The notes under the pieces are model-generated. The model saw nothing but the letters and a program-made list of their open reading frames with translations, was not told the DNA's origin and ran no database searches. Made by a program: the position numbers and the translations under genes. Below are positions 52,663-61,479 of a DNA stretch of 64,000 nt, one piece after another. Each line of letters starts with the position of its first letter. The first letter of the stretch is position 1. Source of the DNA: Histidinibacterium lentulum (lineage in GTDB: Bacteria; Pseudomonadota; Alphaproteobacteria; Rhodobacterales; Rhodobacteraceae); contig NZ_ML119082.1 in the NCBI RefSeq assembly GCF_003789055.1, positions 372,001 through 436,000 on the forward strand, read 5' to 3'.

Positions 52663-53687
52663 GCGTCGCGGTCCGGATCGAGGGTGTCTGCATCGTCTTC
52701 GGCGGCTCGCCCGCGGTGGCCCTGCCGCTGATGGACCGGGGGCTGACCCGGGAAGAAATCCAGGCGCAGACGAGCCAGGTTCTCGGCGTGCACGATTGTT
52801 CGCTCGAGGTCGAGGAAGGCGAGATCGTGGTGCTGATGGGCCTGTCGGGTTCGGGCAAGTCCACGCTCCTGCGCGCGGTGAACGGGCTGAATCCGGTGGT
52901 GCGGGGCAGCGTCTCGGTGACCGACGGTAAGGGGATGGTGGAGGTCACGGGCGCCGACGCGGCGACGCTCAGGCGGTTGCGCCTGCATCATGTGGCGATG
53001 GTATTCCAGCATTTCGGCCTGTTGCCCTGGCGGACGGTGCGGGAGAACGTCGGCCTCGGGCTGGAACTTGCGGGCATTCCGAAGCGCTTGGCACGGGAGC
53101 GGATCGAGACGCAGCTCGAGCTGGTGAACCTGACGCAATGGGCGGACCGCAAGGTGGGGGAGCTCTCGGGCGGGATGCAGCAGCGGGTGGGGCTGGCCAG
53201 GGCCTTTGCCACGGATGCGCCGATCCTCCTGATGGACGAGCCCTTCTCGGCCCTCGACCCGCTGATCCGCACGCGGCTGCAGGACGAGCTCCTCGAGGTG
53301 CAGGCGCGGCTGAAGCGCACGATCCTCTTCGTGAGCCACGATCTCGACGAGGCGTTCAAGATCGGCAACCGCATCTCGATCATGGAGGGCGGGCGGATCG
53401 TGCAGACGGGAACGCCGCAGGAGATCGTGAGCGCGCCGAGGAACGCCTATGTGGCCGAATTCGTGCAGTACATGAACCCGCTCGGGGTGCTGCGGGCGCG
53501 GGACCTGATGCGACCCGTGGAGGGCGCGCCCGAGGTCACGGTGGAGGCGGATGCGCTGGTGCGCGACGGGCTCGACCGGATCATCGGCTGCGCGGGGCCG
53601 GTGGGTGTGGTGGAGAACGGCGCGCTGGTGGGACAGCTCAGCCGGGACGACGTGCTGAGGGGGCTGCGTCCCCGGACCGGGGGCTGA
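52659..53687 (+). CDS. choV: Choline ABC transporter ATP-binding protein
   Basis: A 342-residue ProV-like ATPase. Walker A is GLSGSGKST, the Q-loop VFQHFGLLPWRTVREN, the signature LSGGMQQRVGLARAF and Walker B ILLMDEPFSALDP. A C-terminal CBS-like regulatory part (about 270-342, with two short beta-alpha units) follows. The GTG start overlapping the choW stop gives the normal N-terminus (VRIEGVCIVFGG). Powers choline uptake with ChoW and ChoX. Confidence 0.93.
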   Translation: MSVAVRIEGVCIVFGGSPAVALPLMDRGLTREEIQAQTSQVLGVHDCSLEVEEGEIVVLMGLSGSGKSTLLRAVNGLNPVVRGSVSVTDGKGMVEVTGADAATLRRLRLHHVAMVFQHFGLLPWRTVRENVGLGLELAGIPKRLARERIETQLELVNLTQWADRKVGELSGGMQQRVGLARAFATDAPILLMDEPFSALDPLIRTRLQDELLEVQARLKRTILFVSHDLDEAFKIGNRISIMEGGRIVQTGTPQEIVSAPRNAYVAEFVQYMNPLGVLRARDLMRPVEGAPEVTVEADALVRDGLDRIIGCAGPVGVVENGALVGQLSRDDVLRGLRPRTGG

Positions 53688-53694
53688 GGGTTTC

Positions 53695-53790
53695 GGCCCG
53701 CTGCGCGGGCCGATCCGCCGGGGGCTCCGCCCCGTCATGCCGGAGGCATGCCTCCAGCATGCCCCCCGGGATATTTCAAGCCAGAAGAAT
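53695..53790 (+). repeat. Rhodobacteral hairpin repeat, terminator-like (copy 2, with insertion)
   Basis: GGCCCGC-TGC-GCGGGCC (53695-53711) is followed by CGCCGGGGGCTCCGCCCC and, after an extra palindromic stretch containing GGAGGCATGCCTCC, by CCCCGGGATATTTCAAGCC and AGAAGAATGG. This is the same plan as 11719-11791 with about 30 bases inserted in the second stem. It follows choV and probably terminates its transcript. Confidence 0.65.
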
Positions 53791-53885
53791 GGGAGTGGGG
53801 GGCTCTCGGCAGTGGTGCCGACACGGTCGGAGAGGTGTTGGGGCCGGGCGCGGAATGGGGCAGACTGCGCGCGAGGAGGACGGAC

Positions 53886-54644
53886 ATGGCAGTCTATCTG
53901 GTGACGGGCGCGGCGAGCGGGATCGGCCGCGCGGTGGGGGAACTGGCGCTGAAGGACGGGCACGAAGTGCTCTGCCTCGACCGGGACGCGCGGGTGACGG
54001 AGGTCTATGCCGACCGGGAGCGCGCGCGGGCCGTGGTGGGCGACATCACCCGCCCGGAGGACTGCGCGGCGGCGGTGGCGGAGGCGGTGGCGGTCTTCGG
54101 CCGGCTCGACGGGCTGTCGCACAACGCGGGCATCCAGAGGTATGGCTCGGCGGAGGATACGCCGGACGAGACCTGGAACGAGGTGATCGCGGTGAACCTG
54201 ACGGGAGGGTTCAACATGGCGCGCGCGGCGCTGCCGGAGATCCGCAAGGCGAAGGGGGCGCTGGTGTTCACGGGCTCGGTTCAGAGCCATGCCACGCAGG
54301 GGAACGTCGCCGCCTATACGGCGGCCAAGCACGGGCTTTACGGGCTGGTTCAGTCCATCGCGGTGGATTTCGCGGCCGAAGGGGTCAGGGCGAACCTCGT
54401 GGCGCCGGGCTCGGTCCGGACGCCGATGCTGGAGTGGGCGGTGGCGCAGTCGGACGATCCGGCGGGGCTGTGGCGGGTGCTGGACGGGATGCATCCCATG
54501 GGCCGGATCGCGGAGCCGGAGGAGGTGGCGGGGGTGATCCTGTTCCTGCTGTCGGAGCGGGCCCGGTTCGTGACGGGCGAGTCGGTACGGGTCGACGGGG
54601 GGCTTCTGTCGATCATTCCGGGGACGCCGAAGGAATCCGTCTAG
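53886..54644 (+). CDS. Short-chain dehydrogenase/reductase
   Basis: A 252-residue classical SDR. Cofactor loop VTGAASGIG (6-14), an acidic residue after beta-2 (CLDRD) suggesting NAD preference, HNAG, and the catalytic Y144-x-x-x-K148 in AAYTAAKHG. A longer frame opens upstream but overlaps the repeat; GAGGAGGA before 53886 fixes the start. It is alone on the plus strand opposite the Gfo/Idh operon and may act on the same sugar or sugar acid; this is a guess from proximity. Confidence 0.88.
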   Translation: MAVYLVTGAASGIGRAVGELALKDGHEVLCLDRDARVTEVYADRERARAVVGDITRPEDCAAAVAEAVAVFGRLDGLSHNAGIQRYGSAEDTPDETWNEVIAVNLTGGFNMARAALPEIRKAKGALVFTGSVQSHATQGNVAAYTAAKHGLYGLVQSIAVDFAAEGVRANLVAPGSVRTPMLEWAVAQSDDPAGLWRVLDGMHPMGRIAEPEEVAGVILFLLSERARFVTGESVRVDGGLLSIIPGTPKESV

Positions 54645-54979
54645 GGCCGGGATCCCGTTTCACGTTGAAACGTGGGGTCAAGATTATGTTTTTAATGTAT
54701 TATCTCGGAAAACCCGAATTCGGGACGGGTGAAGGTGGGACAGAGACGCCGCGCGCCGGGCCCGGGGACCTGCGATCCCCGGGCGGACAGAGGCGCGATC
54801 CGGTGCGGTGACCGGGCGGCGTCAGGGGTCGCAGGGCGGCCCGGGGGCGCCAGCCTTGGCGGGGCGATCCGGGCCAAAGGGGCAGACCGCGCGCACCGAA
54901 GCGGGCGAGGATGGCGGGGCAAGGGGTCGGGTCCCGGGCGGTGTCAGGGATCGCGGGGAGTCCACGGATCGCCGGGGCG
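54645..54979. other. Intergenic gap between convergent SDR and Gfo/Idh genes
   Basis: Contains an inverted repeat CGTTTCA-CGT-TGAAACG (54656-54672), a strikingly AT-rich stretch for this genome (about 54675-54710), and a perfect palindrome CCCGAATTCGGG (54713-54724). The first stem followed by AT-rich sequence could end the SDR transcript. From 54730 on the sequence is GC-rich and shows no supported gene. Confidence 0.5.
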
Positions 54980-56029
54980 TCAGGGGCGCCAGCCGTCCCA
55001 GAGGAGCGAGCCCGGTTCCAGAGGCAGGCGCACACGCTCGCCGGTGCGTGCGGAGCGGTAGATGGCGGTGACGAGTTCGATGGAGGCCGCGCCCTCGGCG
55101 AGGGTGACGGCCGTGTTCGGACGGTTCTCGATCCGGGCGGCGACATCGGCGAGGTAGCCCGCGAACCAGTCGAGGCCCTCGGGGACCGGCACAGCGTCGA
55201 TGGCCGCCTGGTCCTCGGGATCGCGGGCGGTGACGGTCCAGGCGACGGAGCCGGGGGCGTAGGGGATGCGGGCGCTCTCGACGGTGGCGCGCTCGTACAC
55301 GAGGCGGAGGCGGCTTTCGTCGCCCGCGGCTCCCAGCGTGATCGAGGAGGAGACGAGGCCGCCGCGGGCGGTGCGCAGGGCCAGCGCCGCGCAATCCTCG
55401 GTCTCGATGGGATTGACCAGCGTGTCGGTCAGGGCCGCGACTTCGGTGATCTGGCCGAAAGCGCGACCGATCAGGTCGTGGATGTGGATGGCATGGCCGA
55501 GGACCGCGCCGCCCATCTCGTGCTCCCATGTTCCGCGCCAGGGCACGGCATAGTAGTCGGCGCCGCGGCTCCAGTGGGTATCGAGGCTGGCGACGCGGGG
55601 GGCGCCCAGCAGGCCCGCGGCGTCGAGCGCGGCGAGGTGGCGGAAGGCAGGGCCGTAGCGGTACTGGAAGACGGGAAAGAGCTCGCGGCCCGCGGTCTCG
55701 GTCGCGGATTGAAGCCGGGCGATGTCGGCCATGCTGCCGGCGACGGGCTTTTCGCAGATGACATGCTTGCCCGCCTCGAGCGCGCGGAGGGCGACGGGGA
55801 CATGGAGCGCGGGGGGCAGGCAGATGTCGACGAGGTCGACGGCGGGATCGGCGAGGATGGCGTCCAAGGTGGCGGCCCCTGCCCCCGTCTTGGCCGAGAG
55901 CGTCTCGGCGAGGGTGTCGTTGGTGTCGCAGACATTGGTCAAGCGGATGGCGTCCGGGATCTCTGCCATAGCCGCGGCGTGCTGGGTGCCGATGCCGCCC
56001 GCGCCCACGATGGCGGCGCGGACGGTCAT
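54980..56029 (-). CDS. Gfo/Idh/MocA-family oxidoreductase 1
   Basis: A 349-residue NAD(P)-dependent sugar dehydrogenase. Rossmann loop [16 protein letters not shown], the EKP motif ([11 protein letters not shown]) with catalytic lysine, and an AIHIHDLIG segment holding the second-domain histidine. The ATG at 56029 overlaps the stop of the next gene as ATGA; a longer reading upstream is out of context. Third of three tandem Gfo/Idh genes, last in the eight-gene operon. These enzymes oxidise or reduce sugars, inositols or keto-sugars; the substrate is unknown. Confidence 0.9.
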   Translation of the reverse strand: MTVRAAIVGAGGIGTQHAAAMAEIPDAIRLTNVCDTNDTLAETLSAKTGAGAATLDAILADPAVDLVDICLPPALHVPVALRALEAGKHVICEKPVAGSMADIARLQSATETAGRELFPVFQYRYGPAFRHLAALDAAGLLGAPRVASLDTHWSRGADYYAVPWRGTWEHEMGGAVLGHAIHIHDLIGRAFGQITEVAALTDTLVNPIETEDCAALALRTARGGLVSSSITLGAAGDESRLRLVYERATVESARIPYAPGSVAWTVTARDPEDQAAIDAVPVPEGLDWFAGYLADVAARIENRPNTAVTLAEGAASIELVTAIYRSARTGERVRLPLEPGSLLWDGWRP

Positions 56030-57042
56030 GCGAGGGCTCCGAGGCGGGTTGCCTGTGCCTGCGCCTTGAGCGCGAGCTCCATCGCCTTGAAGCAATGGGC
56101 CTGGGGCATCGCGGTTTCGCTGCGGTTCCGGACGTCGGCGATGAGCCGCTCGAAATAGGGGAGCGGGGCGGCGGAGGCGTCGATCCTCTCGCAGCGGTCG
56201 CCGTTGACGAGAAAGACGTGGTCGGTGCCGCCCTGCCCCGCCACGTCGACGTATTTCCGAAGCTCGATATAGCCCTTCGTGCCGAGGATCGTCAGGCGGC
56301 CGTCGCCCCAGGTGGGCAGGGCGTCGGGGGTGTACCAGTCGACGCGGATATAGCCGTGGGCGCGGTCCGAGCGCAGGAGGATCTCGCCGAAGTCCTGAAG
56401 GCCGGGGTCATCGGGGTTCGCGAAGTTGCCCACGCTCGAGGCGACGATCTCGGCTTCGTCCGAGCCGGTGAAGAAGAGGAACTGGTCCACCTGGTGGGAG
56501 GCGATGTCGGTGAGGATGCCGCCGTAGCTGTCCTCCTGGAAAAACCAGCCCGGGCGCGTGGGGCGGTTGAGCCGGTGGGGGCCGAGGCCCACGGTCTGGA
56601 TCACGCGGCCGATCGCGCCCTCGGCGACGAGCTCGGCGGCGCGCGTGACGGCGGGGACCTCGAAGCGTTCGGAGAAGTCGACGGACCAGATGCGCCCCGT
56701 GCTGGCCTGCACCTCGCGCAGGCGGGCGAGCTGGTCGAGGGTGGTGCAGCCGGGCTTGTCCACCACGACGTCCTTGCCGGCCTCCATCGCCTCGATGGCG
56801 CGGTCGGCGCGCAGGGAGGGCACGTCGGCGATCAGGATGAGGTCGATGGCGGGATCATCGAGGAGCGTGGCGCGGTCAGCGACCCGGGGGATGTCAGGGA
56901 AGCGCTTTTCCCAGCCGCTCAGAGGCTGGGGGGTGCCGTCGGTCCAGAAGCCGGCACAGGTGCAGCCGTGCTTCAGGAGGTTCTCGGTCATGCCGTAGGC
57001 GTGCCGGTGTTCAAGGCCGATCACCCCGAGGGTCAGGGACAT
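56026..57042 (-). CDS. Gfo/Idh/MocA-family oxidoreductase 2
   Basis: A 338-residue protein. The Rossmann start [21 protein letters not shown] is unusual: G-L-E-H replaces the G-x-G of the dinucleotide loop. The EKP motif reads DKP ([11 protein letters not shown]), and [20 protein letters not shown] carries the D-x-x-x-H active-site pair. Less canonical than its neighbours, so cofactor use may differ. GGAG precedes the ATG; 4 nt separate it from gene 3. Confidence 0.85.
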   Translation of the reverse strand: MSLTLGVIGLEHRHAYGMTENLLKHGCTCAGFWTDGTPQPLSGWEKRFPDIPRVADRATLLDDPAIDLILIADVPSLRADRAIEAMEAGKDVVVDKPGCTTLDQLARLREVQASTGRIWSVDFSERFEVPAVTRAAELVAEGAIGRVIQTVGLGPHRLNRPTRPGWFFQEDSYGGILTDIASHQVDQFLFFTGSDEAEIVASSVGNFANPDDPGLQDFGEILLRSDRAHGYIRVDWYTPDALPTWGDGRLTILGTKGYIELRKYVDVAGQGGTDHVFLVNGDRCERIDASAAPLPYFERLIADVRNRSETAMPQAHCFKAMELALKAQAQATRLGALA

Positions 57043-57046
57043 GTCG

Positions 57047-58075
57047 TTACTCCGGAAGGGATATCGCGCGGCGGTCCCGCGACGAGCGTTCGATGGCGGC
57101 GATCAGGCGGTGGACGTCGAGGGCCTGCCGCCCGGTGACGCGGGGGGCGCGGCCCGTCCGGACGGCTTCGGCGAAGTCGGCGATGAGGTCGCGGTGCCAG
57201 TCGGAGGGGAAGGCCATGGGATCGGCGCCGCCGCCGGTGGTGGCCTGCTCGCCCACCTGCTCATGCGTCCCGTCCCGCCAGTGGATGTCGAGCACGCCGG
57301 ATTTCAGGCGCACGGAGGCGCGGTCGCAGTCGAGGCGAAGGCTCTCCGCCTCGCCCGGGTAGTGGGCGGTGGAGGCCATGAGGTGGCCCATGGCGCCGTT
57401 TGCGAAACGCAGGACGGCGGCAGCGTAGTCCTCGGCCTCCATGCGGTGGAGAGGGGTGGTGGCGGTGAGGCCCTGCAGCTCGGCAGCGGGGCCGGTGAGG
57501 GAGAGCATCAGGTCGAGCGTGTGGATCGCCTGGCTGATGAGCACGCCGCCGCCGTCGCGGGCATAGGTGCCGCGGCCCGGCTCGTCGTAATAGGCCTGTT
57601 CACGCCACCAGGGGATGTCCGCGCCGACGACGCGGATGGGGCCGAGGCTGCTGTCTCTCAGGCGGTCTGCGAGGGCCTCCGAGGCCTTCCGGAAACGGTG
57701 CTGGAAGACGACGCCGAGGGTGACGTCCGCCGCCTCGCAGATGGTGACGATGGCCTCTGCGGCCTCTGCCGTGCGCTCGAGGGGTTTTTCGCTGAGGATG
57801 TGCTTTCCGGCGCGGGCGAAGGCGGAGACGATGTCGGCCCGGGCGTTGGGGGGCGTGATGACGAGGGCGGCGTCGATGGTGGGGTCGGCCACCAGGGCGT
57901 CGAGGCTTGGCGCCTCGGGAAAGCCGTGCTCGGCGGCGAAGGCGGCGCGGCGTTCCGGGCTGCGGGCATAGACGCCGGCGACCTCGATGCGGTCTGTCAG
58001 CGACTTGAGGGCTGCGGCATGGGGCTTGGCGGCCATGCCGCAGCCGATGAGGGCGAGGCGCAGGCGGTCAGCCAT
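57047..58075 (-). CDS. Gfo/Idh/MocA-family oxidoreductase 3
   Basis: A 342-residue dehydrogenase with Rossmann loop LALIGCGMAAKPHAAA, EKP motif (HILSEKPLERT) and GGGVLISQAIHTLDLML for the catalytic histidine. Overlaps the ABC ATPase gene by 8 nt, so translation of transport and metabolism is tightly linked. Three consecutive members suggest stepwise oxidation/reduction of one sugar, as in 3-keto-sugar or inositol isomer routes; this is inference. Confidence 0.9.
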   Translation of the reverse strand: MADRLRLALIGCGMAAKPHAAALKSLTDRIEVAGVYARSPERRAAFAAEHGFPEAPSLDALVADPTIDAALVITPPNARADIVSAFARAGKHILSEKPLERTAEAAEAIVTICEAADVTLGVVFQHRFRKASEALADRLRDSSLGPIRVVGADIPWWREQAYYDEPGRGTYARDGGGVLISQAIHTLDLMLSLTGPAAELQGLTATTPLHRMEAEDYAAAVLRFANGAMGHLMASTAHYPGEAESLRLDCDRASVRLKSGVLDIHWRDGTHEQVGEQATTGGGADPMAFPSDWHRDLIADFAEAVRTGRAPRVTGRQALDVHRLIAAIERSSRDRRAISLPE

Positions 58076-59147
58076 TGGCGAGACCGTTGGCGAGGACCTG
58101 CCCGTCCGCGTCGAAGAGGTGGAGCTGTTTGCGGTCGAGACGGAGGCTCAGGGCCTGGCCCTTTTCCACCGGAAGCTGGCCGGGACGGTGGACGGTGATC
58201 TGGGGCAGGCCCTCGGCGGCGCAATAGAGGTAGGTCTCGCCGCCCAGCTGTTCGGCGAAGGTGACGGTCACAGCGATGTCGCCGTCGCCCTCGACGATGT
58301 CGAGATGTTCGGGGCGGAAGCCGGCGGTGACGCTCGCGCCGGGTGTGACCGGGGCGCCGGGGGGGAGCGCGATCCGGGCGGCGCCGGAGACGAGGGCGGG
58401 GCCTTCGGTCACGGTGGTCTCGATGAGGTTCATGCGGGGGCTGCCGATGAAGCCTGCGACGAAGAGGTTCTGCGGCCTGTTGTAGAGTTCGAGCGGCTTG
58501 CCGACCTGCTCGATCCGGCCCTTCTGCAGCACGACGATGCGGTCGGCGAGGGTCATGGCCTCGATCTGGTCGTGGGTGACGTAGATCATCGTGCCGCCGA
58601 TCTTGGCGTGGAGGGCGGCGAGTTCCTTGCGCATGGTGACGCGCAGTTCCGCGTCGAGGTTCGAGAGCGGCTCGTCGAAGAGGAAGGCACGGGGCTCGCG
58701 GACGATCGCGCGGCCGATGGCGACGCGCTGGCGCTGTCCGCCGGAGAGGGCCTTGGGGCGGCGGTTGAGGTAGTCGGTGATCTGGAGCATGGCCGCCGCC
58801 TCGCGCACGCGGGCGTCGATCTCGGCCTTCGGCATGCGGCTGTTCTCGAGGCCGAATGCCATGTTCTTGTAGACCGTCATGTGCGGGTAGAGGGCGTAGG
58901 ACTGGAACACCATCGAGAGGCCCCGGTCGGCGGCGGTGACGTGGTTCACCTCGGTCCCGTCGATCTTGAGGCTGCCGGAGGTGATGTCTTCGAGCCCGGC
59001 GATGATCCGCAGGAGCGTAGATTTTCCGCAGCCGGAGGGGCCGACGAAGACGACGAATTCGCCGGAGCGGACCTCGAGGTCCACGCCGTGGATCACCTCG
59101 ACGTCGCCGTAGGCCTTGCGGATGGTCTCGAGGCGGATTTCGGTCAT
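58068..59147 (-). CDS. Carbohydrate ABC transporter ATP-binding protein (UgpC/MalK-type)
   Basis: A 359-residue ATPase. Walker A is VGPSGCGKST, Q-loop VFQSYALYPHMTVYKNMAFGL, signature LSGGQRQRVAIGRAI, Walker B AFLFDEPLSNLDAELR, then the TOBE-containing regulatory tail (about 235-359, GFRPEHLDIVEGDGD). Such ATPases energise maltose-type importers for sugars or glycerol-3-P. It is encoded after the hydroxyacid dehydrogenase gene (9 nt gap), away from its permeases but in the same operon. Confidence 0.92.
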   Translation of the reverse strand: MTEIRLETIRKAYGDVEVIHGVDLEVRSGEFVVFVGPSGCGKSTLLRIIAGLEDITSGSLKIDGTEVNHVTAADRGLSMVFQSYALYPHMTVYKNMAFGLENSRMPKAEIDARVREAAAMLQITDYLNRRPKALSGGQRQRVAIGRAIVREPRAFLFDEPLSNLDAELRVTMRKELAALHAKIGGTMIYVTHDQIEAMTLADRIVVLQKGRIEQVGKPLELYNRPQNLFVAGFIGSPRMNLIETTVTEGPALVSGAARIALPPGAPVTPGASVTAGFRPEHLDIVEGDGDIAVTVTFAEQLGGETYLYCAAEGLPQITVHRPGQLPVEKGQALSLRLDRKQLHLFDADGQVLANGLANG

Positions 59148-59156
59148 GTCGTCTCC

Positions 59157-60167
59157 TTAGCGGCTCCGCATCAGGCCCGCCAGCCGGGGCTCCGCGCGTT
59201 GCATCCGGAGCGGCGGCAGGCCCTTGAGGACCTGGGCGATGTCGTCGAGCATCATCTCGCGGATCAGGGCATAGGAGGCCTCCATCCCGCCCGCGAGGTG
59301 ATGGCTGAAGAGCACGTTCGGGATCTGCCGCCAGGGGTGATCCGGGGGCACGGGCTCCTCGGGGAAAACATCGACGGCCGCGCGGAAGCGGCCCTCGGCG
59401 GCGAGCGAGAGGAAGGCGTCGAACTCGACGATCTCGGCGCGGCTGGCGAGGATGACGGCGGCGTCCGGGCGGATCGTCTCAAGGCGGGCGCGCGTCAGGC
59501 CGCCCGCGTTCTCGGTGGTGACGCCGGCGAGGAGGAAGAGGACATCCGATTGCGCGAGCAGCGTGCCGAGGTCCGTGGGCTCGGCGCCCTGGCTGCGCAG
59601 GTAGCCGTCCGAGAGCCATGGGTCGTGGATCCGGAGGCGCCCGCCGAAGGGGGAGAGGAGCGGCAGGAGCGCCCGGCCGAGGTTGCCGTAGCCAAGAAGG
59701 CCGATCTCCGCGCCGAAGAGGGGACGGGCGGCGGCGTTGCCGCCGATGCCGATCCCCATGTCGCCCGAGCGGAAGCGCGTGTCGGCGGTATGGATGCCGC
59801 GCAGGAGGCTGAGCGCCTGCCCGAGCGCGAATTCGGCGACGGCAGGCGCCATGGCGGGCGCGGCGGAGAGCACCCAGATGCCGCGGGCATGAGCCTCGGC
59901 ATAGTCGAGGTCGGGCTCCCAGTTGGCCTTGACGTTGAGGACGGCGCGCAGGTTTGGGGCGCGGTCGAGGCGCTCTTTCGGCAAGGCGGTCTGGCCGACG
60001 ATGACGGAGACCTCGGGCAGGATGCGCTCGACGAGGGCATCCGGAGCGCGGCTGCCGAAATGGGCTGTGACCTCGCCCATCTCCTCCACCGCGGCGCGGG
60101 TCGCGTCGTCCCAGACCATGGCCTCGGTGCGGGGGAAGGGATCGAGGAAGATCAGCGGGCGGGTCAT
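59157..60167 (-). CDS. D-2-hydroxyacid dehydrogenase family protein
   Basis: A 336-residue NAD-dependent dehydrogenase. The nucleotide loop is GLLGYGNLGRALLPLL (about 163-178). The catalytic triad is in recognisable positions: Arg in ILASRAEIVEFDAF, Glu in VFPEEPVPPDHPW and His in LFSHHLAGGM. Family members reduce 2-keto acids or oxidise hydroxyacids such as glycerate, erythronate or gluconate derivatives. Start ATG at 60167 overlaps the permease stop by ATGA. Within a sugar-import operon, a sugar-acid intermediate is likely. Confidence 0.9.
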   Translation of the reverse strand: MTRPLIFLDPFPRTEAMVWDDATRAAVEEMGEVTAHFGSRAPDALVERILPEVSVIVGQTALPKERLDRAPNLRAVLNVKANWEPDLDYAEAHARGIWVLSAAPAMAPAVAEFALGQALSLLRGIHTADTRFRSGDMGIGIGGNAAARPLFGAEIGLLGYGNLGRALLPLLSPFGGRLRIHDPWLSDGYLRSQGAEPTDLGTLLAQSDVLFLLAGVTTENAGGLTRARLETIRPDAAVILASRAEIVEFDAFLSLAAEGRFRAAVDVFPEEPVPPDHPWRQIPNVLFSHHLAGGMEASYALIREMMLDDIAQVLKGLPPLRMQRAEPRLAGLMRSR

Positions 60168-61240
60168 TTCATGCCCGAGGCGGCGATACCGGTGGTGATG
60201 AAGCGCTGCAGGAATGCGAAGACCACGACGACCGGGATCAGGGTCACCACGGTCATGGCGAGGATGTAGTGCCACTGGACGTTCAGCTCGCCCTGGAAGG
60301 CATTGAGGCCGACCTGGAGCGTGTAGACCTCGGAGCGGTTGAGCACGATGAGGGGCCAGAGGAAATCGTTCCAGCGCCACATGACCGAGAAGATGGCGAG
60401 GACGGCGAGCGCCGGCATGGCGAGCGGCATGACCACCTTCCAGTAGATCGCCCATTCGCTGGCCTTGTCCATGCGCGCGGCCTCGATCAGGTCGCGGGGG
60501 ATCGTCAGCATGTACTGGCGCAGGAGGAACACGCCCGTGGGCGTCGCGGCGCCGGGCAGGATCACCGCCCAGAGCGAATTGACGAGGCCCATCTGGGTGA
60601 CCACGAGATAGACCGGAACGAGGATCACCGTGATCGGGATCATCAGCGTGCCGATCACCAGCAGCATGATCCCGTTGCGGCCCCTGAAGTCGTAGATGGC
60701 GAGGCCGTAGGCGGCCATGGAGTTGATCAGCAGCGTGATCGCGGTGGCGACGACGGTGACGACGACCGAGTTCCAGAGGTAGCGCGTGAAGTCGAAGCGC
60801 TGGAGCGGGTCGGTGTAGTTCTCCCAGGCCATGTCGAATTCGCGGATCGGCTCGGCGGCGTCGATCGGCACGTCGATACGCTCGTCCGGTGCGGCGGGGT
60901 CGACCATCTGGCGCACGATGCCGATGCGGCGGATCTGGGCGAGCTCTCGGGTCTCGCCTGTCTCGGTGGTGACGGAGAAGAGGAGGAGCGGGTCGTCGTA
61001 GCCCTCGACCGGGACGGAGATCTGGCCGAGGGGCAGCAGCGTGGGCGGGAATTCCACTAGGCCCGCAGGGGTCTTGAAGGACGAGAGCGCGAGCCAGATC
61101 ACCGGGCCGAACATCAGCAGCACGCCGAGGCCAAGGTAGATGTAGCTGAAGACGTCGGTCCAGTGGAGTTTCCCCCGGCCGCGGCGGGCGGTGAGCATGG
61201 CGAGGACGCCGGGGCGGGATTGAGCGGTCGCGTCAGCCAT
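60164..61240 (-). CDS. Carbohydrate ABC transporter permease (MalG-type) with a large periplasmic insertion
   Basis: A 358-residue permease, 70-80 residues longer than most MalG-type proteins. After the first helix (IYLGLGVLLMFGPVIWLALSSFK) there is a hydrophilic insertion, about residues 75-150, before RFDFTRYLWNSVVVTVVATA. The EAA loop is LIEAARMDKASEWAIYWKVVMPLAMPA. The ATG follows CGGAG. The insertion should face the periplasm and might contact the binding protein. Second permease in transcription order. Confidence 0.9.
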   Translation of the reverse strand: MADATAQSRPGVLAMLTARRGRGKLHWTDVFSYIYLGLGVLLMFGPVIWLALSSFKTPAGLVEFPPTLLPLGQISVPVEGYDDPLLLFSVTTETGETRELAQIRRIGIVRQMVDPAAPDERIDVPIDAAEPIREFDMAWENYTDPLQRFDFTRYLWNSVVVTVVATAITLLINSMAAYGLAIYDFRGRNGIMLLVIGTLMIPITVILVPVYLVVTQMGLVNSLWAVILPGAATPTGVFLLRQYMLTIPRDLIEAARMDKASEWAIYWKVVMPLAMPALAVLAIFSVMWRWNDFLWPLIVLNRSEVYTLQVGLNAFQGELNVQWHYILAMTVVTLIPVVVVFAFLQRFITTGIAASGMK

Positions 61241-61348
61241 GGGGGGCTCCGGGGGCTCGACGTGATAGCGGGGACGTCCGGTGTGAGGTCTCGCTGGCTG
61301 TGACGGGCGATCTGCGAACCTGCGCGGAGTCAAGGGCGAAGCCCGCCG

Positions 61349-61396
61349 CGCCATCGCGTCGCCATTGTCGCTCGAACCAATGGCGACGCGATGGCG
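61349..61396. repeat. Perfect 18-bp inverted repeat between the two permease genes
   Basis: Left arm CGCCATCGCGTCGCCATT (61349-61366), 12-base loop, right arm AATGGCGACGCGATGGCG (61379-61396): no mismatch. It lies inside the 239-base gap between the permease genes of one operon, so a very stable hairpin would form in the transcript. No T-run follows. Possible RNA processing/stability element, attenuator or mobile repeat. Confidence 0.85.
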
Positions 61397-61407
61397 ACAG
61401 CCCCTGT

Positions 61408-61462
61408 GGCCCGTCGATGGCGCGGCTCTGCAGTTCAAGCGTAGGGTGGGGTTTCACCCGAC
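61408..61462. repeat. Dispersed 19-mer and REP-like hairpin in the permease gap
   Basis: GGCCCGTCGATGGCGCGGC at 61408-61426 repeats the 19-mer at 17959-17977 exactly. GTAGG-GTGGGGTTTCACCCGACC at 61441-61462 is a diverged copy of the GGTGGGTT hairpin family seen around 24.8-25.0 kb and 37.4 kb. Confidence 0.65.
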
Positions 61463-61479
61463 CGGCCCTCGCGACCATC

